Origin: Sipunculus nudus
Taxonomy: Eukaryota > Annelida > Sipuncula > Golfingiida > Sipunculidae
NCBI GenBank assembly: GCA_026874595.1
Contig: CM049311.1
Span: 63,327,453 to 63,391,452 of the forward strand
Direction: 5' to 3'
Length of the DNA stretch: 64,000 nucleotides
In this document: one piece after another, positions 32,227 through 44,480 of the stretch
How positions within the stretch are numbered: position 1 is the first letter of the stretch
Layout of the letters: each line of letters opens with the position of its first letter
Program-made: the position numbers and the translations under genes
Notes under the pieces: generated by a model
What the model was told of the DNA's origin: nothing
Seen by the model: only the letters and a program-made list of their open reading frames with translations
Databases searched by the model: none

Positions 32227-35200
32227 CAACAGTTATGTTCTCAGAAGGTCGAAAAACACCTAGCTACATAACATGATAGACCTATACAAGCCTCGTAAGA
32301 AGTGTATTTACTTTGAATATTAAATGAATAATTAACAACTTAAAGATGGTGACTGAAGATTTTGAATGACAGTTACTGAAAAAAATAAAAGTATAAGCAT
32401 GGCATATGAAGGCACGTAATGTATGGCTGAAGAATAGAGTAAAATCTTATTTAATAGAATTCTAGGAAATATATAATTAAAATATAAGCAACTGTCTAAC
32501 GTGTAACGTTGTTACAGAATGAATTTCAAAGAAATCTCGATATATTTTTAAGAAAATTAAGATTTGGATACCATTATTGAAAAAAAAAAAACATTGGCTA
32601 TCGCTCACACCAATATTTATACACTCATATATAAGTTAGCCTCAGAATAATATTTAGCCATTTGGTATAAATGTATTTTCTCCTATATCTTTAACCAATC
32701 ACTTCTCATATCATATGTCACCACCAGTAAAAAAAAAGGTCAAAAGCTTCCAATTTACCTGATCAATATAGGCTGTTACGGAACAGAACTGTGCTGTTAA
32801 TTTTTATTCCGTTGTGCTAATCTAGTTGGTCTTTTATAGTCTTAAATTCCCACCAAATGGCTAAAATAAATGTACCGTAATTTTATGTAATCTGCTCATT
32901 TGATATGGTAACATTTGATATGTTCTGCACATGAATAGTAACTGCAGGACTGAATCAAGCTTGTCTGTATCGTTTATTTTATATGCTGTAGATGGCAGCA
33001 CCTTCTGCCTCTAAAAGAATCGGTCCTGCTAATGCGCGGGTCGCCCGCACAAGACAGAGGCCAGGTATTGCTTAGAGTTCGCTCTTAAATTTCACTCTAA
33101 ATCCCCAGAAATATAAAATTTGAATCCTAAGGGTATGCAAGTCTACACACCTTGTGATGTAATCCAGGTAGGTCCCCGCAGAAGCAGATCCAAGGGAGGG
33201 GTCCAGGGGGTCCGAACCTGTTTTTAAGGCTTTGTTATTGGTGCTCCTTGTTTGGACCTATATCCTTTTCCTAAATCCTGGATCCGCCGTACTTCATCTT
33301 TATAACTTCCAAGAAAGGCGCAGTGCCCACCAGGGCGATTGGTTACCACGTGCGCTGTCCATATCATTTTCAACTCCGGTCAATGCTTTTTTTAGTGATA
33401 CTATTTTTTATTGGTTTCATATTCTTTTTGGCTTTCAAATGAAATAAAATTTTAGTGGCAACTAAAATGTTTTTGTTGAATGTAGAAATTAAAGCAGTTA
33501 TGTCACGGTTTAGTTTAAAATGATTGGCGTCATTTAGGCTTAGAAAGTAAAAGAATAATTATGCGTAATCTTAACAAAAAAATAAATATGCTGTCATCGT
33601 ACCATTTAAAGAAATGCAACAACATCATTTCTGCTCTATTTTCCATGCAGGCCATAGTTGTTGGGAATATCATATTTTTATTTCTAAGCAATTAGTGTAC
33701 AGTACTCAAGATTTTCCTTATATGGCTTGCACCTTCTGTAAACAGTTTGTCAGACTGGTGGCGCCATCTATATATTTGTGTGTATTTTTAGAACTACTTG
33801 TGGTAAATAAATGTTGCGGTGAGACCATTCCCATTCATTTGCTCCAATCCACACAGGCTGACTACGCTGGTGACCAGCTGGACTCGACCGCCAGGTGGCA
33901 CACGGGCTACCCCTGTACAGCGTTTGTACACTTAATCACGTTTCATGGCAAATTCATAAAGGCAATTCATATTCATTCAAATGTTTCGTTGTTATAGGAA
34001 CCAATCAAATTATGTAATTCCTGGTCATTCTGAAGGATTCCTATAGCAGCTAATAAGTTTATCTTGTGTTGCAATTAGATCTGTCTCCCGAAAACCATAG
34101 GCCTACAATGTCCAAACTACACGATACGCATATACGCCAAGCGTTAGTGTTTGTAGTTATGCTGCAGGCTGTATTCAGTGAATATCAGCTCAATTGATTG
34201 TGTTTTCATCTAAGTCTGAATGACCATGAGGCATCTCAAAAAGTTCACACCATGTACTTTAATAAAACGTTATGGAAGGGTGTGTCATGATCCAGATATC
34301 ATGTGGTTACATTTTGAGGCAGACCTGGACGCGGATCCAGAGATGAGGTCACTGTTGCCTTTGTAATCTCCGAGTAAGGGGTAACAAAAAAACAGCTCAA
34401 TTAAGGCGGCGGCACCATCTTCAATATCTATATAAACTTCTTTGCAGCTAACCCTAAAACATTACAGACCAACGGATCATGTGGTCAGTATGGAAAATTA
34501 TGTCTTTGATAACACTATCAATGTTAACCTACTTTGTGCGATCTACAATTTCTTTTGCAACATAAGTAAAAAAAATATTTACGATTCTTACGATTAGGCG
34601 TGTTTGCATAGATGTATGTCCTGTACGTACTAAGTAAATCAGGAACGTCTTCAACCAAACCTTTGGGCACCAAATTGTACCGGAATATTGATAATTATTA
34701 CGTACGTACCCTGGTGTTAGTATAAACTTTTGCTGAAAGTATATTCAAAATGGCGTCATCCTCGGAGTTTGGTCTGCAAAAAATGACAGATATTTGTAAT
34801 TTTTTGTTACTGACTTCCGAAAACCAAGTCTACCATTCTATTCAATAAACCATCAGACTGAACTTTAAATTGGCCGGGCTTTGATCGAAGATTTGAAATT
34901 AAAATGTCACATATTGGCTGGAAAGTGTACGTAATATACTTAATGGCATAATCTTTTTATGCGAATTTTCTCCGATAAAAGGCTGAATTATATCATCTGA
35001 CATTTTATAGATTAATCCACTGATAAGATAAGATATTATACTTTATAACTGGGACCAAAATGTCGGAGTGGCAAGTCCAGTGAATAGACTGAACCGTCAG
35101 CAAAGAGATGAAGCTCAGACGTGCAGACGGACCACACGGTTCTTGGATGTGAACATTAGTTCGATATGCATGCATTATTTTAATGTGAGGAGCCCAGTTT

Positions 35201-35674
35201 GCTACCTTTCATCAACGTTTGAATGACAATTTAATGACGTGATGACGTCATTACAATGGTAACCATGTGTCATTACTCGCTTGAAGAAGGTTAGGGTACA
35301 CCCAGCCTATCCCGACACAAAATATCACCAAAGACCAAATGAGCCGGTTTCCATGGCACAAGTAAGCATGTTTCCTCCCATTTTATTGTCACCAAGGGTT
35401 TTTGGCGGGAATATATATTCCGAAATGGCTCGACTTTGGAATCCAGGCAACATTTAGACCCAGGCCTCATCGGGGTCAAACTGTATGATTGTTTCAGCCA
35501 TATATACCAGGCTATTCAATACCTAACATTTTGTAATTTCTATTCATGATCAGTAAGCTATTCTTCATCTACTTACACCTTATTGTTCCCAATACTTAAT
35601 TTCTTTAACCAATATTTAGCCTGGATTCTGAAGTCGCTATTAAAGAAATAATTGATTATAAGCAAATAGCTTTA

Positions 35675-35989
35675 GGCCAAAAAAATAAAAGGTATGGTTC
35701 TCAGGCACCGCCCGCATCAAAACTTTTTATTTTGATTTTCAATAAAAACTTTCCAATTTTGAGCTTCAGCCGCTCGGACATTTCTTTCAAAAAGATAAAA
35801 CCATACAATTTCCTTTGTTTTGTAGTGCTTTTACTTGTTTAGCAAAATAAAACAGTTATTTTCATGCTTTTCCCTTATCATCTGACATTTTTATCGAAAC
35901 ATACAAAAAAATTTAAAATAAAAAAATCGCCCGCCCGCATAGATTTCTAAAAAAAGTGCCTGAGAACCATACCTTTTTTTATTTTGGCC
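35675..35989. mobile_element. MITE of 315 bp with ~34-bp TIRs and TTA target duplication
   Basis: The left end GGCCAAAAAAATAAAAGG then TATGGTTCTCAGGCAC is repeated inverted at the right end (GTGCCTGAGAACCATACC, poly-T, TTTTGGCC). TTA flanks both ends. A second copy is at 45563-45870. Confidence 0.85.
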
Positions 35990-36313
35990 TTATGTATGTG
36001 TTGGCCATGCATGCATGGTAGTGGCATGTCCTCGAAACCCCTAAGGTGCAAATATAAAAATAGCAGCTGTTTTGCACAGCCATTTCACACGGCATAAAAG
36101 TTGTTCATGTGCCATGAACTATACGGTAATGTACGGTAACTTTGTACTGTAACATGTATATATTGCATACACAGTCATCGATAAACTTCTATTCATATTA
36201 TGTGTTTTGGTTTTGCAAAAGTAATGTTCAATTAGTGTAAAGATATTGGGAAAATAGTAATACTATTTTACTTTAAGTATAACTTTTTCTCGGAGCAAAT
36301 AGCGGAGCGACTA

Positions 36314-36507
36314 TAGAATCCGGTCTACATGGACGAGGTTCTGGGTGTATACGGACGGACGTAATGATGTTTAGGATTCATGTAATGGAGAAGTAAGAGG
36401 CATGTCGATGTCATATCATCAGGCATGTCATGGCTTATGTTGATTACTACTAATATGAGACGGTCCAGTCAGTTTAGACCAATCTTGTAAATGGAGACCG
36501 GATTCTA
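36314..36507. mobile_element. MITE of 194 bp with TA target duplication
   Basis: The termini TAGAATCCGGTCT and AGACCGGATTCTA are perfect inverted repeats of 13 bp, flanked by TA on each side. It lies 345 bp upstream of the GNAT-like gene start. Confidence 0.8.
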
Positions 36508-36851
36508 TACTCAGGCCCAAATGGCCTTGTTCACAATGTACATTAACAGAACGGATGGGATTGCACCTATTGAACTTATTTCACCAAAGAATAACTGAAC
36601 CATGACTATCCTTACCACAAATGGATTATTTTCAGTTGATGTCCTAAGTCGATTATCGGATTAAGACAATGAATCGACGTTAAGTGCACACCTCTGAGCC
36701 GTAGTGGAAGGATTAAGGTGTGGTCAAGCTTACTCCTCTGAGCTGACCATACAATGGAAACACGTGTGGCCATAACGATTGTGCAGTCACACAAACAGTG
36801 ACCATGGTGTGCATCAACTGAGAAGTGGCCGTTTCGATAACCAGTATCACA

Positions 36852-37715
36852 ATGTTTGCGATGCTTTCATTATTCTTTCTTTCTGCACTTCTCACGACAC
36901 TTTGGGCATTACGATGGATTGTGGACACTGGGAAGAAACTTCCATTAAGTCGGGAATTCTACATCCGCCGATGGAAAGAACCCACGGATCCAGAAATTCA
37001 AAAATACTTGACCAAAATAATACAGGATCTGTGTTTGGATTCAATAGGGTCATTGTTACCTCATCCAGTTGTCCAAGGCAAGAGTGATGAACTGGACAAT
37101 AAAGTTGTGTTGATATGCTATGACAAGGACGATTGCCCAGTCATGTTCAACATGATTTTGAAACCAACGGTTCCCAAAGGGTTCAAAGATGCAGTGTTCC
37201 ACATAGGACTGGTAGTGGTGTCGGATAAATGCAAACGTAAAGGACTTCAGAAACTCACCATCCTCAACATCGTTTTACTTATGTTATCGTACTGGAGAAT
37301 CAGGTTATACATTACAGATATCGGAGATTCACCTAGTGCGGCTAGACTCATATCAACCTACCTCCGCGACGTGTTCCCAAACCCTTTTGAGGCTGATGTC
37401 AAACCGATGAAGTACCATGAAGATATTTTCCTTAACATGATGGAGAAACACCGTGCTGACATGGGAGTCAGCGCCATCGCTGAGCCCAACCCCAAAACTT
37501 TTGTGGTGAAACGTTCTAACGACCCAGTTGGTGGTGGTTCTGCGGTTTTAGTGCCTTTTTCCAGAGACAGACACAGCAAGGAATCATCGATCAACCAGTG
37601 TTTCTATCAGTATGTTGATCCTGATAATTACGACGAGCTGTTCATGGTCGGAAGAGTAGGTTTAACTAACATATTTTGCTTGATCTTTAAACGAATCGTA
37701 AAGCCACATTTATGA
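36852..37715 (+). CDS. Intronless membrane-anchored protein with a GNAT-like core, family not firmly recognised
   Basis: An uninterrupted frame of 287 residues starts at an ATG with A at -3 (ATCACAATG); an in-frame TGA stands at 36819, so the start cannot be further upstream unless spliced. Residues 1-22 are a hydrophobic anchor (MFAMLSLFFLSALLTTLWAL). A soluble region follows with HIGLVVVSDKCKRKGLQ at 117-133, resembling the acetyl-CoA-binding motif A of GNAT acetyltransferases (a strand, then R/K-x-x-G-L). ITDIGDSPSAARL at 154-166 resembles the later GNAT helix. The function and the acetyl-donor role are inference. The last ~18 residues follow a GTAGGT that could be a splice donor, so the C terminus may differ in a spliced form. 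It may be a retrocopy or laterally acquired gene; the sequence alone does not decide this. Confidence 0.7.
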   Translation: MFAMLSLFFLSALLTTLWALRWIVDTGKKLPLSREFYIRRWKEPTDPEIQKYLTKIIQDLCLDSIGSLLPHPVVQGKSDELDNKVVLICYDKDDCPVMFNMILKPTVPKGFKDAVFHIGLVVVSDKCKRKGLQKLTILNIVLLMLSYWRIRLYITDIGDSPSAARLISTYLRDVFPNPFEADVKPMKYHEDIFLNMMEKHRADMGVSAIAEPNPKTFVVKRSNDPVGGGSAVLVPFSRDRHSKESSINQCFYQYVDPDNYDELFMVGRVGLTNIFCLIFKRIVKPHL

Positions 37716-39814
37716 AACCCATTTTTTATGCAAGTCATGGAAGTTTTTATATGCATGGGTGTGGGGAAAAACAAATTTTAAATAATGTATTTAATGAAAT
37801 TATAAAAATGGCATATCTGAAAGTTTCACTGTACAAAGAAAAAGGATATGTGAAACGAATAATTGTCACACCTTGGTGCTTATATTCACCGAAGCTATTT
37901 TCATCTCTATAATACTGAAAAAGGTGCAGACAACAAACATTTAAAGATTCACAATTAAATATAAATCAAATGAAGGATAAGAATACCTAAGTGTATACAT
38001 GTGTATATCTATGGAAAAGTTTACTGGAATTAAACAAAATTCTGATTATGACCAAATTTTAAAATGTAATTGTTTAGCATCATTGTTCATACAAACTTTG
38101 CGTACTGACAGTTGATCTTAATTTAATTTTATTCACACGTATACAAACGTTAACAGTTTTAAAGTTCATTTCGCATGCCTATTTTATTTCCTGGCACTTT
38201 GAAACGTGATTTTGCCACACTTCAAAATTGTATTTATTGATACGTTTGTCGATGTATATGTGCAGCAGTTAGGTGCTAAAGTCTGTAATCTGGTACTAGT
38301 CAAACTGTCAGATAGGTTAATGCATGTTCTATTTTAAATGCCTGTGCCAAGGGGAAAACTTAGTGTTTATAAGAAGATGTTAATAAGCTTTAAATATATT
38401 ATATATAGGTTTTAACAACACAAACCAGTTATACGCAGCATATAACAAAACTGTGTATTGGTACATTGGTTATATATGGAGTGATGCTTTTTATTTTTAA
38501 TTTATTTCATTCACATCATAATTCTAATATTTTACCGCTATTATAGAATTACTGTTTTAAAATAATGCCAACATGGTGATTTCTAATCAGTAAACTTAAC
38601 TCATTATAAAACTTTTACTATTTTTTTCTTAGAGCACCTTATTGAAGTTCTTATTTGTAAAATCGATGAAAATATATACACTGATAATAAATGGATTATG
38701 ATATATATTTTATTGTAGCATGTAAGTGAATTTTATGTAACATGCCAAGCACTTATATAATTAAGTTCTGGTTTAATTAATTCTTTTGTTTTTCATGTTT
38801 ATATTCACGGTGCATGTATCAAACCAAGAAACAAAACATAGTTCCTCTTCCTCTTGTTTGTTGTTCATGCATGGATATAAGATATATGACAAATTGGAAT
38901 TAACTATAGCTGCCAGGGCATTTAACAATATGGCAAACGTTCTGATACATAGCAGATTTGTATTTCACTAGGAAAAATTGACATTCTCTTATGTTTTATG
39001 ATTTTATTAAAAACAAAAATAACTGGAGTATTAACAGACCGAATCTCCTTGTATAGAAACACTGAACCGGTTTTGACACCTCTAACAAAAGATGAAAAAC
39101 ATTGACCGTCATGAGTAAAAGTTATGAATAATACCATTTGAATGTAAAAGTCTGTATGAGGTGTAAAAGGGAAATTTGAGATTTGAATAATTTATCTGTA
39201 TAATAAAAAGAGGGCTTTGAAACTTGCGCAAAGTGCGCTCACCATAGGAAGTTTATATATCCCTGTCATCAGCTATACATCTCATACAATCGTTCTTTAG
39301 CCAAAGGGATTTAGTCAATAAATATTTGTGAAGAAACCTGGGGGAGATTAATTTGTTATCAACCAAGAGAGGGCAGGTATCAATACACAACTACACAGCT
39401 TGCCGCGATGTGATTGATAAAGGTAACAGATGGATTCGAGAATAACATGCCATCAGCTTGAAAACATTACAGAGACCTTCGCATATTTACTCTACGGTTA
39501 GTATAATGGGAGGTCCGGATGTTCAGCGGCTGTCATTTGACCTTTCAGAGTATACCACATAGATTCAGAGAAAAAAATCCGTTTAAAAAAGTAAATCACA
39601 AAATCATACATACAATATTAATATAGGTTATAGTCTTATAACGGTTTCAATACAGTCTTTGTTTCACGTAAAAGTGTCAACTTGCAGTGTGCATGGGTTC
39701 GTCAAACATGTCGAGTCTGTCTGTATGGCAGTTCCACTTCCCATCACAGTTTGTTTGATGACCTCTGTGTATGTATTCATGAAGTATGCTGTTTCACATA
39801 TATTTATTAGTTGC
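37716..39814. other. Region downstream of the GNAT-like gene, no further gene seen
   Basis: AT-rich sequence. AATAAA at 38686-38691 is a possible polyadenylation signal for the GNAT-like gene but nearly 1 kb from the stop. No conserved protein was recognised in the short frames. Confidence 0.4.
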
Positions 39815-40015
39815 CCCCGCCAGGAGGGTATGCCTTCATCCCAGTTCTAGTGTGCTTGTGTGTTTGTGTCTGTTAACACGCGTATCCTGAATGGAATCTC
39901 ATGAAATTTTCAGGGCTTTTCGGGAATTGATTAGATTTGGGTGTCGATTTAGCTCATGATCCGGATGGAGGAACGTCATCAAGGATTTTTCACAAATGTA
40001 CTGTCACTTATATAC
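39815..40015 (+). repeat. D-family dispersed repeat
   Basis: It shares GCCAGGAGG, TGTGTTTGT, GGAATCTCATGAAATTTTCA, GGG, GGAAT and ATTAGATTT with 63796-63990 in the same order and orientation. Confidence 0.7.
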
Positions 40016-41690
40016 GAATGAACCTGGGAATAGGGGCCGATTAAGTGAATGCAAACGCGGTATCGGGAGCTTCCCACAATAAAGACCCCCAAGTGGGAGG
40101 CTTGCGTTCCTTAGAATGCAGATTTATAGTTTGATAAAGTGAGAGTCGCCCGTGATTTGTAGGATTACCAATGGAATTGTCGAACTGTCACTTTGTACCG
40201 ACTTGAACTTCTTATTGTTCATGCAGACAGGTCTACATGCTTGTAAAACTAGAAAGTATGTACATGTGACATTAGAGACCTTATAGCCAAATAAGTTTTA
40301 ACGTCTCCAATAACAATAATGCAAATTTAACCAATATTGTGGCCAGTATTTATTGTTTTTTAGATTAAAAAAAATCAAGGTTTAACTTTTTTCTTCATTA
40401 TATTTTCCATAATTCTATCAGGTGACGAAAGTAGGCTATGGGAAGTTCTAACAAAACAGATTTGAAACACAACAACAATAACAAATAACAAGTAATGCTT
40501 ATGTTCCAAGTTAACACTCGTTATGCGTAAATTATCTAAACGTTGTTAATAAATTCCATACTTCAATTATTATTCATATGATACTTGGACAACTTCAGGG
40601 TTGCATGAGGATGAAAAATTCACTTATATTCAGTGGTGAAGTTGGGATATGTTCATTATAAGCATACGTAATATTAAACTAAAGATCTCGTTGTTGCATG
40701 GACATGCCAGAGTATCCCCAGCTCTTGGCAAAACTCCTTTTAATCTTGCGACGTATTTCCGTATAAACTATTACATAGGGGATGCCACAGGTCTTAAACG
40801 GATAATGCTAAACCAGATGAATAGGCAGACCTGAGATTTCTAAATCATTATAATTATATAAAAAACAGACTCTACATAGCGCCAACAAATTTGTTCAGGA
40901 GAACCTCTAAGATCATAGGAAAACAGAACCTCAGAACAGCAAACGACGACACTCCTACGAAATCTGAAACAGGACTTGCTATAAAACCCTGGATCTAAAA
41001 TCAATCCAAATGTTGTTTAAAATTCATTATAGGCCACATTATTTTAAACCTGGTACAGCGTTCTTCCTGAGTGTATACATATATCTGAACTTTTCATTTA
41101 TTTAAACATGATTTTGTAACATTAAAAAAAAAGTTAAAAGGTACAGTATTTTAAGCTTCAGTATAACAGTAAGCCACGTTTAAGTGGACTAATATTAAAC
41201 TACATGACAATATTTCAAAGTATTTTTTAGTTGTTCTACCGTGTGTCTTCTTGTTAAAAAATGGAATTTTAAATCTTTTATTCAATCAAAACTTAAAATT
41301 TGAATTTGTAGGTAGAAAGAGATATGATAGAGAACAAAAATATCAGTTTTGAGATGTTGTTTAATATAAGCCTGCTAAAAAGTAGTTTTCTGTCACTGAG
41401 TGCTTTAAATAGTATACTGTTTAAAATTTAAAAAGAATACATGTTAAAATCATATTTAATTGTCAAAACATGAATACCAATCATCGCCAGAAAGATCAAC
41501 ACTGTACTAGATTTAAGACAATGTATACATTACGGTTTTAATTTTGATTTAAAACTACTTTTGGTTTGATTTTAGATATGTTTTGTTTTGCCAGTTCTGC
41601 TACCTTAAACCCCAGAGGAAATGAGATCGTATTCTTCCCGGGGAAAAAAACAGGAACCAATTCATAATATCTCTAGATTCTCATGCATTA
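40016..41690. other. Stretch with no recognised gene
   Basis: AT-rich, unique-looking sequence. No domain was recognised in the short frames. Confidence 0.4.
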
Positions 41691-43383
41691 TTCCCCGGAG
41701 AAATTATGGTTTTCCCCGAGATCATTTTACTACTCATTTCCCCCAATACTAAATCAAACCAGACATTTCTTTGCCATAGTATCCCCAGATACTATTAATC
41801 CCACCCCCTCCCCCTTAAGAATAGGCTCTAATCTTCAGCAGCATATACATATTCTGACATTTGGCAAGCGACCATGGTTTCTTAATTTATACTTTAAAAA
41901 TGGTAAGGTTGGTGGCGCCACCTGTCTGGATGACGAGAGAACTCTCCAAGATGGATGTATTTGCCAAATTGCAGACCAACACACTGAACGACTCTTCAGA
42001 TATGAGCAATTTTCACCTAAAACAAATATACGGATGGAAGCCACACATAAAAAAATTGCAGATGGCGCCACCAGTCTTGAATATGAGATGGAGGTATCCA
42101 GGATCTACGGACAAACACAATTCAAGGCCAATACGGCAGATCATTCCTGAGAACTGGGCATTGATTTATACTATAAACACGGTAAGGTATGTGGCGCCAC
42201 CTGTCTGCTTTACGAGAAAACTCTCCAAGATGGTATACATGCCAAATTTCAGACCAACACATTGAACGACTCCTCATTTTATAAGCAATTTTCACCTAAA
42301 ACAAGTGTAAGGATGGGGGCCAAATGAAAACGATTGCTGATGGCACCACCAGTCTTGAATGTAAGATGGAGGTATCGATGATCTATGGACATGCACAATT
42401 TCAGGCCAATACGGCAAATCATTCCTGAAATAGAGCATTGATTTATACTATGAAAAGGTAAGGTAGGTGTCGCCACCTGTCTGCTTTACGAGAAAACTCT
42501 CCAAGATGGATGTACATGCCAAATTTCAGACGAATACATTGAACCACTCCTGAGATATGAGCAATTTCACAAAAACAAACGTACGGATGGACGCCACACA
42601 AAAACGATTGCAGATGGCGCCACCAGTCTTGAATATAAGATGGGAGGTATCCAAGATCTATGGACAAATACGGCTAATTATTCCTTACGAAAGGGCATTC
42701 TTTTATACTATGAAAACGGTAAGGTAGGTGGCGCCACCTGTCTGCTTTACGAGACAACTCTCCAAGATGGTGTACATGCCAAATTTCAGACCAATACATT
42801 GAGCCACGTCTGAGATATTAGCAATTTTACCCGGAAGCAAACGTACGGATGGACGCCACACAAAAACAATTGCAGATGGCACCACCAATCTTGAATATTA
42901 GATGTAGGTATCCAAGATCAATAGACATGCATAATTTCAGCTCAATCTGTCCATTAGTTATTGACTGATAATGCTCATAGTAAAAGCGATTGCAGATGGC
43001 ACCACCAGTCTTGAATATTAGATGGAGGTATCCAAGATCATTGGACATGCACAATTTCAGCCCAATATGTCCTTAGTTTTTCACTGATAATGCTCACAGT
43101 ACTGTCTAGAGGCAATGATGGGGTGTTACATGGCGCGAAAACAAGAAAAGGACAGAAGGTGGCGCCACCTGTCTTTCACAAAAGACAAAGCTATCAAAGA
43201 TCTTCAGTAAACATGATTTTTGGATCAATCCATGCAAGATTTCCTGAGATATTTATGCATTAGTCTTATTTTCCCTCAAAATGGACCAAGGTCATTTCCC
43301 GAGAACAATATACTACTCATTTCCCCCAGAACTAAATCAAATTAATTGTAAAATGATTTCCTCTTATAGGTAAGGAAGGTTCG

Positions 43384-43451
<68 letters not shown>

Positions 43452-43480
43452 TAATAATAATAATAAACACCTAAACAGCA
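41691..43480 (-). mobile_element. Element carrying a tandem array of the dyad-box repeat
   Basis: Boxes of GGTGGCGCCACC or one- to two-base variants lie at 41911, 42061, 42190, 42339, 42466, 42613, 42727, 42875, 42995 and 43158; most spacings alternate about 149 and 128 bp. The monomers are the reverse complement of those in A1 and A2 (minus strand: CTGAAATTTGGCATGTATAC, TCTTGGAGAG, AGACAGGTGGCGCCACC). Flanks at 41600-41780 and 43300-43345 share CTACTCATTTCCCCCA and ACTAAATCAAA. Frames across the array are by-products of the repeat. Confidence 0.75.
43384..43465 (+). repeat. Expanded AAT trinucleotide microsatellite
   Basis: About 27 units, one interrupted (GATAAT). The flanking sequence TATAGGTAAGGAAGGTTCGT and AAACACCTA also occurs inverted at 49650-49735, where the repeat is not expanded. 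Confidence 0.9.
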
Positions 43481-44429
43481 TATCATAACACTGTAGCATC
43501 AGATTCATTAATTCCTGAGCTTTTAAATGAAATAAATATTACTTTTATTCTGACGCAAGATAATCTCAAGAACGTGTATTTGTTATTACTAAAATGATCA
43601 CTTTAATGTCATGACTAGCATGACATTATAGACCAACATTCACAACAGGAATGCTATCATCTGATAGCCAAATCTAGAGACAACTTGTGTGTCAAACTGG
43701 AGGGGCACATATGTAATACTCCCAAAGACATTACATCACAAACAAATTACATTTTGACTGTTACGTTGTAGATCAAGGTTTAGGTCACCAGGGTAAGAAA
43801 GGTCACAAGTCGTCTGATAATTTGGTTGAAAAAAATTTGTCTATTAGACTTGAAGAGAAATATGCAATACATCAAACATTATCCGGTTCACAAAAAATAC
43901 ATTTTGGCTGAATTGACCTTACAGATTAAGGTACAGGTCACCCGATTTTATCTTGTCAAAAAGAATTGTAGAATGAACTTGTTTGTCAAATTTGAAGAGA
44001 AAATCTTCAGGATTTCCAGAGGTTACATGGGTCACAATTAATCTTATTATTCGCACATTTGCCTTTGAATATAAAGGTAAAGGTCTTAAGTTTAAAAACG
44101 CCTCCAAGAATATGGCAGAGACAACTGGTGGGTCAAATTTGACGTGAACAAATATGTAATACTTCAAAAGTTATAGGGGTCATAATAATGAAAGAATTTT
44201 ACATATTTCGCCTTGATTTTTACTACAAAGCTCACCATTTCTCAAACCCACCCGAGAATATGGCGGAAACAACTGGTGTGTCAACTGGGTTGGTGGGGGG
44301 GGGGGGGGGCATAAAAACACGCCAGGTTTCAGGACACTGGATGAAGCCACAGTTGAGAAAAATGATACCATTGATGTAATTTGTCAGTCTCAATAACAGG
44401 AAATAATAAATGCATTAACATAGAAAACA

Positions 44430-44480
44430 TATAGGTGGCGCCACCAGTCTTCAGCAACTGATGAAACTAGTCAACGCACC
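44430..44480 (+). repeat. Isolated dyad-box repeat fragment
   Basis: GGTGGCGCCACCAGTCTTCA followed by GCAACTGATGAAACTAGTCA, similar to 14830-14880 and 52680-52730. Confidence 0.55.

Larger units (their letters stand above)
31279..35674. other. Long region without a recognised gene, two AT microsatellites
   Basis: Several frames of 60-127 codons (e.g. 33614-33997) show no domain, no codon constraint visible by eye and no splice-compatible homologue. A GGTGGCGCCATC near 33757 resembles the A-family box but stands alone. The katanin 5' non-coding exon and promoter may lie here or to the left. Confidence 0.4.

Noticed and set aside
33614-33997. 127-codon frame
   Set aside because: No recognisable domain, no splice context and no repeat of it elsewhere; a chance frame is most likely.
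34750-34848. Short frame starting AAAATGGCGTCATCC, a possible first exon
   Set aside because: Only 32 codons, no recognised homologue and no convincing join to the gene at 36852.
36825-36851. Upstream start for the GNAT-like gene
   Set aside because: The codon at 36825 is GTG, not ATG; the first ATG is at 36852 and an in-frame stop lies at 36819.
39490-39525. tRNA-like GGTTAGTATAATGGGAGGT
   Set aside because: No B box or acceptor-stem pairing follows.
41683-42265. Overlapping frames of 155 and 134 codons with repeated GGAT or VAPP motifs
   Set aside because: The motifs are just the translation of the GGTGGCGCCACC box in different frames; equivalent frames appear on the other strand and in other copies.
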